From: Coniferiporia sulphurascens
Lineage: Eukaryota > Basidiomycota > Agaricomycetes > Hymenochaetales > Hymenochaetaceae
DNA: 64,000 nucleotides
Direction: 5' to 3'
Assembly (NCBI GenBank): GCA_002794785.1
Contig: NBBA01000020.1
Span: 434,001 to 498,000 of the forward strand
The notes beneath the pieces are model-generated. The model ran no database searches. It was not told where the DNA came from and saw only the letters and a list, made by a program, of their open reading frames with translations. Both the position numbers and the translations under genes were made by a program. This document shows, piece after piece, positions 48,239 through 61,000 of this stretch. Each line of letters opens with the position of its first letter. The first letter of the stretch is position 1.

Positions 48239-49650
48239 ATGGGAGACTATAGATACTACCTAGACTTCTCTGACACGGACTCACGGGCAGATCATGACTC
48301 CATAGCGTCAGTTAGTACAAACGCGACTACAGACAATCTTCCTGGTCCCGGACGAATTATCGGAAATATACTCGGCTGCTTGGGAGGACAACTGGAAGTG
48401 CAACTTGGTCGGGTTGCAGAACATTTAGGCCATGGGCCTCGCGTAACAGCGATTAGGATACAAAGACGCCGCGAAGTTATTGCCTCCGCTTCTTTCAGCA
48501 AACTTTTTACGATCAGGACAGAGAATGAACGGCTCGAAAAAGACTGCAAACGCATGATCAAATATGCTACGTATGTTATATTGCGATGTACACTGGATGC
48601 CCAGCTTACATGGTGCTTAGTTCACAAGTCCCATCGACAAGTCGACAAGCTCTGGATCGTATTACCGATTTTGCAGCCAGCGATCAGCATGTAAGAAGAC
48701 TCCTCAACAGCATGGATGCAATTCGAATCATTCGACATATTCACAAACATTCCGCTGCTTGGTTTGATAGCGATAGCTTGTTGTTAAGCAGCTCTCGCAA
48801 AGCTCTTGTCTCTCTTGCAGACACAGAAATACACGGGCTCGTACGGAAATTTGAAAATATAGATTATATGGACTGTAATATAAAGGGCCGGGTGCTTGAC
48901 GCTCTTAAAGGGTGTTTAAGGTATTTTATTGTTATTTACGTCTATGGTTGTAATGTTGTAAATATATCACTGACGGTCTTACAGTGATAGTAACCGTTCA
49001 TTTTTGCTTCTACGGTATTTTGCACGCTTTGCTCTGAATCCCGCGACGGCACGGGTTTTCAAATGATGTGGCTGCTTGATGATTTTATTCATAATAATCT
49101 CTAATAATCCGGAGGCCTTCGAATGGGACATGATTGATACACTTCTTGTCGGATTGGTCGCGTATATGCATTACCATGAAGGTAATCCTTTTTTAGCTTT
49201 GAAATGCAGACTTTTCAGCATGATAGAGTTTATCCTCCGGTAAGCTTGTAATGGAGGGCCTCGTCTTTCTCCGCCTTATCTTTCGTTCACAGCCACTCGG
49301 ATACTAGACTTCCGAAGACGTCAGAAACGTCTCAGTCGTACTTTCTTTATGATGGCGCAGTAAAATTTAAAGGCCTTATGCGGGTTCACCAATTGTCACG
49401 TTTGGTCCTTACTAGCATAGCGAGGCGAACTAAAACAGACAATATTCACGACATAGATCTGCGGCGTGTTCAGAAAATGTACCCAAACCCTGACTTGTAT
49501 CCGCTCCTGTTCAGGCTTTCCTGCCCGCCAGACTTAATCATGGGCCAGATCCTGGATGAATGGACTGGTCGAAATAGGGGTCCATATGTTATTCGCCATG
49601 TGAAGCTGGAAAAACTTTCCCGCAACCTGGCTACTTACACCGATCAGTAA
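48239..49650 (+). CDS. Unknown protein (6 exons, 389 aa)
   Basis: Exons 48239-48570, 48621-48920, 48985-49054, 49115-49181, 49197-49239 and 49293-49650 join in frame (1170 nt); introns of 50-64 nt mostly have good GT-AG ends, but the 15-nt gap between 49181 and 49197 is too short for a normal intron, so that junction is doubtful and may mark a different exon choice. The N-terminus is MGDYRYYLDFSDTDSRADHD. The protein looks helical (ALDRITDFAASDQHVRRLL; SMDAIRIIRHIHKH) with a hydrophobic stretch DMIDTLLVGLVAYMHYH. No catalytic motif or known domain recognised. Function unassigned. Confidence 0.6.
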
Positions 49651-50089
49651 GCAGCTCTGTTTATCGAAGTTTACAAATACTTGCAAGCTCAAACTCAACA
49701 TGCAGTGACGATAGTGTCGTTTCTAAGCGTGCGCGACGCAACGTCGGGTTTTTGCTTTATATGGACAGATACTGTAGAGCCGCAATTTTGAAATCGCTTT
49801 CTGGAACCAGATTTGCGCGTTCTTCGGAATATATATCATTAGTAAAGTCGACATAGAAAGTCTGCGTAGAGGGAGCTAGACCTAAGGGTTGGCGCGTACA
49901 GAAAGTTTTCAGACACTGTGATATCCACGGGAACCTGGTACATCTTCTCAATGTGAGAAATTTGATTAAATAATACCGTGCATTCCGTCCCTCGTCGTCG
50001 TTCACACACAGTCCCCTTGTAATGAAGCGTGTAGGACAACGCAGCAGCTGAGTCTTCATCCAAACCACCCATTCATAATCGACCACCTT
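49651..50089. other. Spacer
   Basis: A minus-strand frame at 49839-50072 (YTLHYKGTVCERRRGTE) looks partly protein-like but has no partner exons that I can support. Confidence 0.35.
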
Positions 50090-50848
50090 ATGCTCCGCGT
50101 ATCAAACGACATACATTCCATCAAAGACTATAATCCATTCCTTGCTGGACACGATGCGAAGGGCGAGCCCTTTTACCTCGCAAGAAAATGCTTCAATGAC
50201 CACCATTGCGTTACTGCAATTTCCGAAAGGGAGTGATTTGAAAGTTCGCGCTCCCAAAGAGAGATGCGCTATGAAGTCTATGTTCTGCGATACGCTTTAG
50301 AAATGTATCCTAGCACCGTGGATGGCGATCAAGAGCATTTTGACGCGACAGGTCCTTACGCTTGGTCGCCTCCGGATCCAAACACTGAAGAAAGCAATCG
50401 ATCTGTGCCCTTCATAAAATGGGAGAAAGAGTCGAAAGGATACTTGGGCGTAAACATCCGGGGGAAATTCGAAGGGGAACGGCATTTGAGGTTATGGTGG
50501 GAACGGGAACGGGAACGAGCAGTGATTCGTACCGGCCCTTTTTGTCGTCCTGCCTTCAATTTGTTGTACCATCGGATTGGTTACAGGAACGCAGATTTGT
50601 TTGATTACCTTGTATACCACGACGCCAGAAATGTCATTTTTGCCATCAGATTGATGCATGTGGCAGGGATAGAAAATGAAAAATCACTTCTTGCAAACGG
50701 ATCCTTGGTGAGGTCCCCGCAAAGTATTACAGCTGTTTTCATTATTATGCGGAATCGCAAACGCGTTCAAGTTTGCGCCAAGCCGGACTTTTCCGTGTGC
50801 CGTTGGCGGCAACCCTCGGCACTGCGGCCGATGGCAGATTACAAATGA
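50090..50848 (+). pseudogene. DM9/DUF3421-like ORF, interrupted and ended by a MITE
   Basis: From ATG 50090 the frame gives FLAGHDAKGEPFYLARKCF, which resembles the GxDxxGxPLYxARA core of DM9 repeats, common in Agaricomycetes (family resemblance judged by eye). A TGA at 50234-50236 interrupts it. The same frame then continues from 50264 (MRYEVYVLRYALEMYP) to 50848. The last 40 or so codons lie inside a MITE (from 50730), so the original C-terminus is lost. A short GGGAAC repeat at 50500-50517 encodes RERER. Could be a pseudogene or a gene with an unseen intron. Confidence 0.4.
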
Positions 50849-51194
50849 TCTCTGATTACAATGCATAAGTGAAATAAGTAGAGTGATTGCTTATGTCAAA
50901 GACAAGATGTGATTTTTGTACATCAATGGCTTGGTAGATCTCCTGAATAATGGAGATACTTATGGTATAAGATGGAGGCTTGGACTTTCTAGGCTTTAAG
51001 TTCCATTTTTACAGGCATTTGGACTTGTACAAAGGCATGATTGCACTCTCATCTTAGCGATGGAATAAATTGTGATCATTTGTAATCCGCCATCAGCCGC
51101 AGTGCCGAGAGTTGCCGCCAACGGCACACGGAAAAGTCCGGCTTGGCGCAAACTTGAACGCGTTTGCGATTCCGCATAATAATGAAAACAGCTG
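50730..51194. mobile_element. 465-bp MITE with 121-bp terminal inverted repeats
   Basis: Left arm 50730-50850 and right arm 51074-51194 are reverse complements with very few mismatches (for example CCCTC/CTCTC, GCCGA/GCTGA). Both ends begin CAGCTGTTTTCATT and are flanked by TA (50728-50729 and 51195-51196), as in Tc1/mariner-derived MITEs. The 223-bp centre has no coding capacity. Confidence 0.9.
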
Positions 51195-51231
51195 TAAGTC
51201 CATTGTGTGTTTTCTATGTGAAGTTTCTCCC

Positions 51232-51404
51232 TTTGTATCTCAGATCCATCAATGAGAAAGTGTGTTGGCTTTATGCTTGGTAGACTTCAAATCCATTGCT
51301 GATTCTCAACAAAACAGTAAGAATCAATGAGAATCAGCAGTACACATGAAGTCTACCAAGGTTAAATCCAGCACAATTTCTCTTCAATGGATCTGAGATA
51401 CAAA
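51232..51404. repeat. Long imperfect foldback, 77-nt arms
   Basis: 51232-51308 pairs with 51328-51404 around a 19-nt loop. Outer ends TTTGTATCTCAGATCCAT and its complement are perfect; a second perfect block is CTTGGTAGACTTCA, a third GCTGATTCTCA. Pairing continues weakly outward for another 20-30 nt. It lies 37 bp from the MITE. Confidence 0.85.
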
Positions 51405-52265
51405 GCAGGAGATCTTCATATGAAATACATTGTATTCTGCAAAGCTTCACTAAGGATCTCTTTGAAAGATAAAATTTTACATTTACATCCCGGCTGCATG
51501 CATCATTTCATCAGAGTAAGTAGCATTTCCGGTGCCGTGTTACTAGTAACTTACTACAGTAGAAAGCGCTTAAAGGCGTCAGTTCCACCGGGCCCGGAAT
51601 TTTTCTAATTTCGGGCTCAGATTAAACCATAAACAGACAAGTAACTAAATCTTACAATACATTTGTGGGATTTTTCTCAAAATAGAGTTTTCGCATCAAA
51701 TCTTTTGGAAAATAAAAGAACCACGTCTACAAACAAGCTTGAGTCTCCGCAGAAGCCATTTTTTCTTTCAAAGGGCCTACTACATGATGGTAGACCCGTA
51801 AAAAAAGTTTTTTTCTACAGGTTCAGGAGTGTTGCATCTGATAAGAGACAAAAGCAAACTGGACACATCCTCGCGCATTGAGAGCCGGTACTACATAGTG
51901 TGGGCGAGCGCAAGGCCGATATCGGCAGCAAGCGCGGCACAAGTTAGTAACGAAAGTTCGCGGCTGTCCACAAAAAATTCGCGACCGCCATTTGATTCGC
52001 ATAGCCGGAAAGAACCAGTCTTCCAGGGAGGCTGGCCAGTGACCGGGGATTTAAGTTCTCGATAGATACTGTAATAGCCACGGCGCACGGGACAAGCAAG
52101 CGCCAATAAGCTTTTCTTCGGAAAGAGCCGTGGTCAAATCAGATCAACCTTGTCACGTGGTGTAAAGTAAACGCGTCTCCGTTTCGTGGCGGCTTAGGAT
52201 AGAACGCGAGCTTATACTCGGCCAGACCGATAGTGGCTCTACTTACTGGATACCCCTCGAAGCAA
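51405..52265. other. Spacer upstream of the 52.3 kb gene
   Basis: No gene seen; probable promoter of the next gene at its right end. Confidence 0.5.
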
Positions 52266-54085
52266 ATGCAGCTCGCACTCTCACCTCTCTTACCCCCACC
52301 ATCACCATCGGTGTCGGCCCCCTCTCTGCAGTCGCGCTTCGTGTCACACGTGTTACCAATGGCGTCAACTACCTCAGTCACTGGCAACCTGAATGTCCGC
52401 TCGCCGTCTAAGACAGCACCCACGCTGGAGAGTCCTAATGTCCCCGCCCATGCAACTGGTGTCAAGGATTCGAACGAGCTCGTGAACGAAGAGACGGAAG
52501 ACGTGCAGGGGCGCTTCCCGACAGCAACACTCGATGCGGAAAGCATCAGCGATGTTATGGCTGCGCGCCTCGCGACGTGTTTACTGGGTCATGTGCTATA
52601 CCTCAAGAGCCAAGTTCCTTTGTGAGTATAAAATTTAATAGTTCTTTCCTTTGCTCATGGTTTGCTGTTTTGCTGGTGAAGCCCTGTGGCACAGCTAATG
52701 AGAATGTCCTCTGTGCGGAAGGTGTGTGCCGAATTCCCTATTAAACACCTTCGGATTATTTCTAACTCGGGGAAAAGACGGATCTTAAGGCAGTAAAGAA
52801 AGAAGAGACGCTTCTGGTTACATTTGATCTTATTTCGTCACACTTAGGATCTACCTTTACCGCTCTCTCCGCTGCTCTTGCCACACCATGCGGGTCACAT
52901 CATACAAAGGCATTTCATCCAAGAGATACACAAGGGGAATCGGAGACAAACTTGGCCGCAGCTCACTTCGCGATTGTGCTTGGACCGAGCGTAACGAGTG
53001 CATCTGCAGCACGCGCACGTGTTGTACTTGAGTTAGACGGATTGCGCGTGCAGCAGTGGACTTCTACGAGCGACGAGAACCAAGGGATTAAAATGACTGG
53101 AACCGCGGGACGCCGCGCATCGTTGAATGGTCATTTGAAGGAGAATAATTTCAATTATTCGAACGCAAGCACTGAGATGGAGGACAATACCGAGGGAAGA
53201 CAGAGCGATAGCCACCGTTTTGAGGCGAGACCGGTACCCAGGGCACACGGAAATGTTCTGGGCGATGTGACCTATATTGGAGATGGCAGCGATGACTTAA
53301 AGCTTTTGGGTGAGCACGATGAAGTGAGCGACGATGGCGACAGCGTACCGGAGTCCGAGTCTGAGTCGGATTCGGACTCTGATGCAGACGAAGACTCTAG
53401 CCTTGAATGTGAATCAGATATTGCGGACGAGGACGACCTCGACTCTCTGGCCTCCAAGGAAGAAAGCGAGAAGGACTTGCTTGCCGCCGAACGCTTGCTC
53501 TCTCGTACGCTCGCAATTGCGAATGCAGACCCCGAACAGGGTATGGCTGCTGAGATCCGTACGCATCTGTTTTCTTTCATTCCATAATACATACTTAAAC
53601 GTACCCTAGGCCCTACGCAAACCCACTTACTTCTACGCGCACCGCGCCGCTTTACGCACCCAGCGTGGATTCCGCGTCCCAACCTCTCGCGCGTCATGGA
53701 CCCGGTGCTCCTCGAATTTGTTCGTGTAGACCAATCGGGAGCCTCAAGCACTAACATCGACAACAACCTCACTAACGGTACTAACGGCTCCGGTCCTGCC
53801 CGGGGCGCCAACTCTGCTCAAGCTAAGGCAGAAAATGGAAGGTCGACTGCTAAGAATCGAAGGACCGGTCTTCGGACGGATTGTGTGCGCGTTCAATGTC
53901 GCGCCGCACCGCGTTCTAATGTTTCCGGTTTCGAATGCAAAGGAGGCGCCGGTACCAAGAATGCAGACGTGGAGGAGGGCGAGGATGATGGTGGGAGCGA
54001 CGAAGAGAGCAACGAGGAAGATGAAGAGGGTGAGATGATTTGGTGGAGCTGGGACGGACGCCTGGAGGGGTTCTCCGCATGGTAG
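52266..54085 (+). CDS. Conserved acidic protein, possibly p31comet-like (4 exons)
   Basis: Exons 52266-52621, 52682-52721, 52790-53558 and 53610-54085 total 1641 nt (546 aa). ATG 52266 (MQLALSPLLPPP) is the first Met in the exon. A conserved-looking core spans exons 1-3: TCLLGHVLYLKSQVPF-PVAQLMRM and TLLVTFDLISSHLGSTF, then a Ser/Asp/Glu-rich acidic linker (53330-53420, ESDSDSDADEDS), and RAPRRFTHPAWIPRPNL in exon 4; the C-terminus is again acidic and ends IWWSWDGRLEGFSAW. The VLYxKxQxPxPxxQL pattern recalls MAD2L1-binding protein p31comet, a spindle-checkpoint factor. That is a weak resemblance by eye; a conserved fungal protein of unknown function is the safer label. Confidence 0.65.
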
Positions 54086-54548
54086 AGAACCGAGGCCGCA
54101 CACGGTAAATTTATGTACTTCTCACTTTTTCTTTTTTTGCACAGGACTTTCAGCATGGGCACCTCCGTATATAGCATCCTGCACGCACCCCTGCATACGC
54201 TCCAAGCACATATCACTAGACCACATATCAGACTTTTCATGTATCGCGTTCCATGTCGAGATTTTTCGCATGTTGTGTTGTGTCGAGTAAACGTAGCTTT
54301 GCAATCAATGTACCGCAAGTCCATCTCATCACATACAGCCCGCTTAAACCCAAGCTGAAATGGAACTACCGCCGTTAGGGTCAAAAACGAATGGTTTCTG
54401 TTGTGATTATATTAGAGTGGACTATACTGAGACCGTCTGCCTATGGGTGGAGATTCACTATGTACTACTTAATATGCATAGGCATAAGGGCATACGCAAA
54501 CTTTTACTGGCTGACTAGCAAGCCATTTCTACTGACAAAACATATTGT
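54086..54548. other. Spacer between convergent genes
   Basis: No gene; 3' ends of the acidic protein (+) and RNA14 (-). Confidence 0.6.
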
Positions 54549-57508
54549 TTAGTATCTTCCACCTCTTCCACCGCCGGGACCACGATAAGGTCCGTAGTCT
54601 GGAGGAGGGCGCGCTAAAAAAACAAAGTGCGGGGAAATTTGAAATCAACAAATAGCGGAAGGTTGATAGAAGATAGTGTCTCACTTGCGCGGGGAGGTGG
54701 CGGCGGCGAGCGCGAGCGTGCCGTACTGGACCCAGGAATCACAGCGCCGCGGAAAAGTTGCATAAGATCGTCGGTACGGAAGATAGGACCTGTAGAAAAC
54801 AGAATAGTAACACAAGTGAGGATATATGTCTATCGAAAGTGGCCCAAGTCATAACATACCGTCGAACGAAGCTGGAGGAGGCAGCTGGCCAACAAACCAG
54901 CTCAGAACCTGTGGTATCACAGGTTTCGGTGGCTCATCGCGCTCCGGTGCATGGCGGCGCGGCGAACGCTCGCGCTCGCGGTCTCTTTCCCTGTCCACTC
55001 TATCCCTATCCCCCCGATCGAAACGTTCCCTGTCTGTCCATGCGGGGCTCCCGAAACGTCGGTTCCCCGCTGCGCCAGTCCATCGCTCGCGTGGAGGCGG
55101 CGAGACATCGCGCGCGCGCTTTAGGGGGGGCTTCGGCTCCTCGCGGCGGCGCTCCCGCTCACGCGGCTCTCGGTCCGGAGACGCGGCACGCTTGAAGCTT
55201 GTGCTGCCGCCGGAGTTGTATACTTGCGACTGCGTAGATGTCGGAGGCGCACCAGGTGCACCAACAGTGATCGCTGGGATAGTATCACTGCGCGAGAGTC
55301 CAGACTGAGCCTGGTTTTGCGCCTTGCGCGCCTCCGCAAGACCAAGGTCCCGATTTGCGATGCCATCAATACTTGAGTATAGGTGTCTTTGCGCAAACCG
55401 CTTGATAGGTGGATCTGCCAGGAGCATTTCAATTCGGGATTCGAATGGGAGAGAAGAAGTCAAATAGGAGCACACCATCGGGATAGACCTCCGCCATACG
55501 CTTCTCCAGCTTTAAAGCTGCCTCGAGGTCTCCGTATTGGTACTCATAGCGTGCCCAGCGTTCCCAAAGTGGGCGTGCTTTTTTCGGCGCGAAAGTCCCG
55601 ACTGTTTGCTCAAACAGGGCCCGAGCATCTGAGTAGCAAATTTAGTGTGTGGACTCGGCACGGCTCGGGACACGCACTGTTCTCATCATTTACTGACATC
55701 AGGAATGTCAAATAACGCACAACGAAGTCGATTTCGGTTTTGAAACGGTTTAGCGCGATACCTAAGATTCTGTTGGCTACGCCCGCTTGCTTCGCGACGT
55801 GGTACTCCATCAACGCGGCGGCTTCGAACACTTCCCAGGATACCCATTTATCCTTCCTTGCTTTTGAGAACACTGCTCGGCTTGCATCGAGGCCTTCGGA
55901 GCGCATAGCAAAGCGGATATACATAATGTACACCAAACCATACTCTTGCTTTCTGTCACGAAACTCTGTGATAGCAGGCGGCTCATCGGGCGTCGAAGAA
56001 GAAGACGAACTCGTCTTCGTTGTATATACGGATGCCTCCTTAGTAAGGCCACTACCATTCGGTGCATCTTTATTCTCAGCACTGTGCTCGGCGGTACCAG
56101 TAGGGTCGGGAATGGCATCTGAGAACGACGAGTTATTAGACACATTATTCGCCCTTGTTTCTGCAGCTTCGAGCTCTTCGTGCATTCTTTGCAGTAACTT
56201 GGTAAACGTCGCGTGCACTTCTGCGAAGTTCTTGGCCCGCTCGAGTGATTCCGCGAGCGCAAAGTTGAGGACGAAACTTGTAAGATTTGCTTCAACACCG
56301 GCCTTGAGGATCGTGAGTGCTTCCTCTGAGCGGCCAACGCCAGCGGTCCACGTATATGCCATGAACCAGATTTCGCTGAAAAAGCGCATGCGCACTACTG
56401 CCTTGCGGTATACACCTTGTAAGCGCGTCGTGAGTGCAGCTTTGTCTTCAATCTCAAGCGGGTTGCTCTCTTCCCACTTCAAGTAAGACTTCCACGCGCC
56501 GACAAGCGTCCTGTCTTCCTGACTGTACGTCGGTTTGTGCGGAAGGTTGAGAGGCGCACGCTTGCCGTTTGTCGCCACTGCAGGAGGGAGCAGAGGACCT
56601 AAATGCCGACGAAGCTCACGCAGTTTTGATCTCGCTTGCATGTGCGCTGCCGTAAGGTCTTGCAGGAATTTTTTGGCCTACGGAAACTTGTTTGCATAGA
56701 TCTTAATTCAGGACAATTCACGCACGATTATTTTGTTCAGACTATTCTCAAATGCTTCATAGTCTTTCCACAACATCTCGACATTTTCGATCGGGATTTG
56801 TACAGCGCGCTGATATATCTTGCGAAGAGTGTCCATTTTCTGTTGCTCTTCCCATGTTGAACTTGCTTCCCCGGACTTGACGAATTGAATGTACTCTTCC
56901 CATATACCGCTGCTGTCTTTGTCTTGACCGACATGTTGTAATGCAAAATCGTATGCTTTTGCCACCGTGTCACGCGTTGCAGGGCCAACATTCAGACGTC
57001 TTCCAAAGTGCATTAGTTTTGATGAAGATAGTAGGCGTCGCGCATGCTTACTGACCTCACATAGATTATATAGAACTTCCAAAGGTCGACCGAGGCGGAC
57101 GTTCTCAAGAAGCGCGCAAACAGAGATTCGGCGAAGGGAAATGTTGCTTGGTTGATCAAAAAGTGGTTTAGATACGAGATCTGGGCAGATGACTTCGGAC
57201 AAGGTGCATTTCAATACGAATTGTTTTCACGCAAGCAAAATCGGAATTGAGTAACGAAAGGAAGGGAAAACACGAACAGTATTAGGGTACTTTTCAAGCA
57301 ATGCTTCATACGTTTCTTTTATCTTCTCGAGGTCGCCTGACTCCTCTGCCATGTCAAGAAGCGCATTCCACGACGCTTCACTGTATGGGTTATCTTCAAC
57401 GGCTTTACGCAGTGCCGACCAATCCGACGGTGGGGGTTGCAAGTCCGCCTCAGTAGGCTCGGCCTTGACGTTAGCCTCACCAGATTGAGACCGCATTTCA
57501 GTATTCAT
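54549..57508 (-). CDS. RNA14: mRNA 3'-end processing protein RNA14 / CstF-77 (HAT repeats)
   Basis: Cleavage and polyadenylation factor subunit. ATG 57508 starts [18 protein letters not shown]; the first exon has HAT-type units ([39 protein letters not shown]). Next exon: [20 protein letters not shown] and [14 protein letters not shown], then [20 protein letters not shown] and [18 protein letters not shown], hallmarks of Rna14. Exons from 56641 downward continue with the HAT-C half ([35 protein letters not shown]), a Ser-rich insert near 56000-56150, then an Arg/Glu/Asp-rich tail near 54960-55190. The C-terminal motif [20 protein letters not shown] (55000-54780) corresponds to the monkeytail that binds Rna15 in yeast. 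Last exon ends at TAA 54549. About eight exons; complete. Confidence 0.88.
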
Positions 57509-58092
57509 ATCTTGCTTGCTTTTGCTCGTCGCGCGAGCTCGCCGGCCGTTGACGGATGTCGAAGAGGTTTTGCTAAATTCACGCAGGAAGAAAGCCTTGT
57601 CCGATTCGTCAACTGGACTAGGCGCTTAACTTTTTAGCTCTTTCAGCTGCCAATGGACCGTCAGAGATGGCACACAGACGGACACTGGAGACGTACTCTT
57701 TTGTGTTGAAGTGGCTTACTTCGAGCTGAACGTCCACGCAAAGGCGCAAAATGTTATTCGAACGCTCAATTCACGCCCTTTTAGGTGTCGGAAGATGTAA
57801 AACAAGTGAATTGAAGCGAGATGTCGAGCAGGATGTGGTAGGAAAAGACAGCCGCCCAATGCGCCAGGCGCGCCCGGTTTGCGTGCGCCCGACTTGGATT
57901 ATGTTACTCAATCGGGTCGCGAAATTCACCGCCAGATTGTCCGCGTCTTTCTACTGAACTCGAGCCTCCAGCGGCTCACCGAGTGGCCTTTGTCTGCCGG
58001 ATACATATATCTCGCTATATCTTAAGGTCCTGTTTATCTTGCCTTGTTTGCTTTCGTGAAGAGACTTCTGTGTCTTGCTTTGACTCGGGGAC
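57509..58092. other. Divergent promoter region
   Basis: 583 bp separating RNA14 (-) from the coiled-coil gene (+); presumably both promoters. No gene. Confidence 0.6.
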
Positions 58093-61000
58093 ATGTCTGC
58101 TTTCGATGACGAGAATCAATCCTTCTCTGAATTGGAGGCAAATTCATCTTGGGCCTCTTTGGTCGTCGACCAGGTCCAAAATAACATTGAAGAGGATGAT
58201 TATACAAGCATATTAGGTCCTGATCCCGATGGAGAACTCCGGGATACATCAATCGAGACGTGAGTCTGAGCTTTTGATACATTAGTGAGCGATTGGTCTC
58301 ATGTTTCGCTTTGTTGCAACAGACATGAGAAATCGAAACAATACATCGACAGCAGGACTTTCGAACAAGTCCTACAAGTCATGGTACAGCAGGGTGCCGC
58401 TCTCGACAACCTGCGCGCAGAGCTGGATCATCTCCGCCAGGAGCACCGACGGGAACTCGAGCTTCGGGATACACGTCTCCAATTTGCCGAACAACAAGCA
58501 CAAATCATGCGCTCGGACAAGGAGAAAGCAATTGCTGCTCTGGAGGCCCTTCACACTGAATATACTTCTTTCAAAGCTTCGGGAAAGAGATTGTCCGAAC
58601 TATCCCCACTTTCCTTGATTGAGCACGAAAGGGTCATTCGACGGGTCGAGGACGACGCGAGGGCTCGAGTCGAACGAGCCGAAGCCGAGAAGTCACGCTT
58701 AGCCATTCAACTAACAAGGTTTCAGATCGAAGTTGCTCAATTGCGCAATCAGATCGACGACCGTACTTATCCCGAGGAAGTCCTCCAGGCTTTGACAATG
58801 AAGTTACAGCAGGCCGTTATGGGCAGCTGCCAGAGCGGTAAGACATCAATGCTCTTCTTCATTTTCACGCTAATAAGTTTCTTGTTAGCTCTTAACGAGG
58901 CAAGATTGGCCAAAGAGGTAGCATCATGATTGATTCATGTCCACTTTTCCTTAGGTAATCAATCGTATTATAGGCTCTATCCCACGCCGAAAGTCGCGTA
59001 ATGAAGTGTAACTGTCTTCATGTTCTCTATTGATGCCGGATGGATTACCCTGGGACTGAGATAACTTACTTTAGTCGAGTTGGAATGTGGCGAGCTTCGC
59101 ACAGTACGCAGTTGGCCTTCATTACCAAAGGAAATGCTCATATGAAGAGCATTTTAGGCTTGCAGCGATGCCCAAGAGAAGCTCACAGAACGTAAGGATG
59201 GCTATGATACTTTTGATTATTGTGGTTAATTTTGTTTCGTCAGTTAAATCAAAACAAGATCAGATGAACGCGGTACGTATAACCAATAGTTTTATTATTA
59301 TTGAAATCGTACTGAGTGGCTGGTTGTAAGGCCGCCTCTGCCAAATTTCAGGAACAGATAGAGCAACGTACGCATACGTTTGTTTTATGCAGCTTCCACA
59401 ATTTAACCTTTGCACAGTGAAGCTGCAAAATTCCGAAGTAGAGAAATCTCGCGATCTCGGTGCGTGTGCTCAATATGTACTACTCTTACGACAAATTTCA
59501 ACTTGTTTTAAACAAATTAGCTTTGTTAGATAATGAGCAGCTACGGTCGGTGAGTACAAATTCGGTCACCTTAATTACTCGGCGCCTCACGGAGTCCTTC
59601 ATAGACACTGCAAGAAACTGAAGCGCAGCACGCGGCTTGTACGCTAAATCCATTATAACCTAAAGCAGTACTAATATGCATTGCGAACCTCTGAAGTGGC
59701 TACAGATACTCAGCGAGTTGCACGGGTTTGCAAAGCTTCATGCGACTCATGAGTTGAAGATTGATAGCTCATACATTGCAGGCGCTCGCGGATGCCGAGG
59801 CGAGGCTTCTGGAAATCCAACGTTCTTATGAAACAGGTAAGCATGCAAGTGTCTTGTGTATAAGTCTAGTATGAACACGGACGTCGGCGGTTCCTGTTAC
59901 AGCATTGTCCGACAGCGAGCAACTGCGCACTGTAAGAGATTTCTAGATGAATTAGTGGAGGCGGAGCGCTTACATGCACCATTCAGTCACTAAAAGAAGC
60001 GGAAGAGAAGTACACTATTGGTATGCATACCACTTCATCGCGAATAATTCATCCTGACGGGAACTGATCTTTTTATGCAGAGACGCAACGCGCGAATGAG
60101 GTTAGCCACGTGCTTCCGTGCCGTTGAATATTTCTGAACCTAGAACACTTTTTCGTTCAGGCTATGGCGGCGGCTAGCGCTCAAGGTGAGTCTATTTTAA
60201 TTTTGAATTATGGAGATATTGACTTTCGATAGCAAAACAAACCGCCGATGATTTGAAAAGCGTACGTCATGCGTTATACTTTTCCTGGTTAACTGTCGGT
60301 ACTAATAGCGAATTAGGATTTGGAGAGCGTTACTGCCCGAGTCGATGAACGTGAGCATAGTTCGAACTATTGTCATTCTCCAAGGCTTAGAAGTCCGGCA
60401 GTGAATAAATCTTTGGACCAGGAGCGGCAGGTTCGTTTGATCCGAGCAAAACCTCACATTGACCTTTCCTCACAAATTCACTTTCAGGTTTCTAAGGATT
60501 CTAAATCACGTAGCGCGACTTGTAAGTACCTTGTTTCACGCGACCCGTCTATACAACGTGTATATTGATTACTTTAGTGGAGAGCGAATTAGAGGTGCTG
60601 AAAAAGGTTTGCTTGGCACTACAGTTCTACTTGCCGGCTGTCCCTGATCTCTGGTCTAGTCACATATTGAAGAGCTTGCCTCGAGGGACTTCACTATCTC
60701 TGAAGGTCTGTTTGTGCATGGTACAAAAATTTGTTCACTCGCTCAAAATAATTTAGCGCTTACGAGGATAATAAACCTCGAGGATGTAAGTCGCGACCTT
60801 CTTACCTGATCGAAACTTCTTTGTACCCTGATTGTGCAATCAAACAGAAACTTAATGAAACACAGCAAAACATGGATGTCACTACCAGTAGTCTACTCGA
60901 AGCCAACGAAAGATCAAGCCTCATGTCTACACGTCTTGCCGAGCGTAAATGCCTTCTATCTCTCGTCTATCCTTGTGTTGAAGTCTTTTTGTATAGAGGG

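Noticed and set aside
49757..50086. Minus-strand 109-codon ORF
   Set aside because: Two competing frames, neither with supported introns or neighbours.
58301..58618. Second-frame ORF inside exon 2 of the coiled-coil gene
   Set aside because: Shadow of the coiled-coil frame; the chosen frame splices cleanly at both ends.
60351..60401. Continuous frame across an apparent intron in the coiled-coil gene
   Set aside because: The segment is 51 nt (a multiple of three), so it reads open by chance; splicing it out gives a 29-nt exon of the standard phase and coiled-coil sequence.
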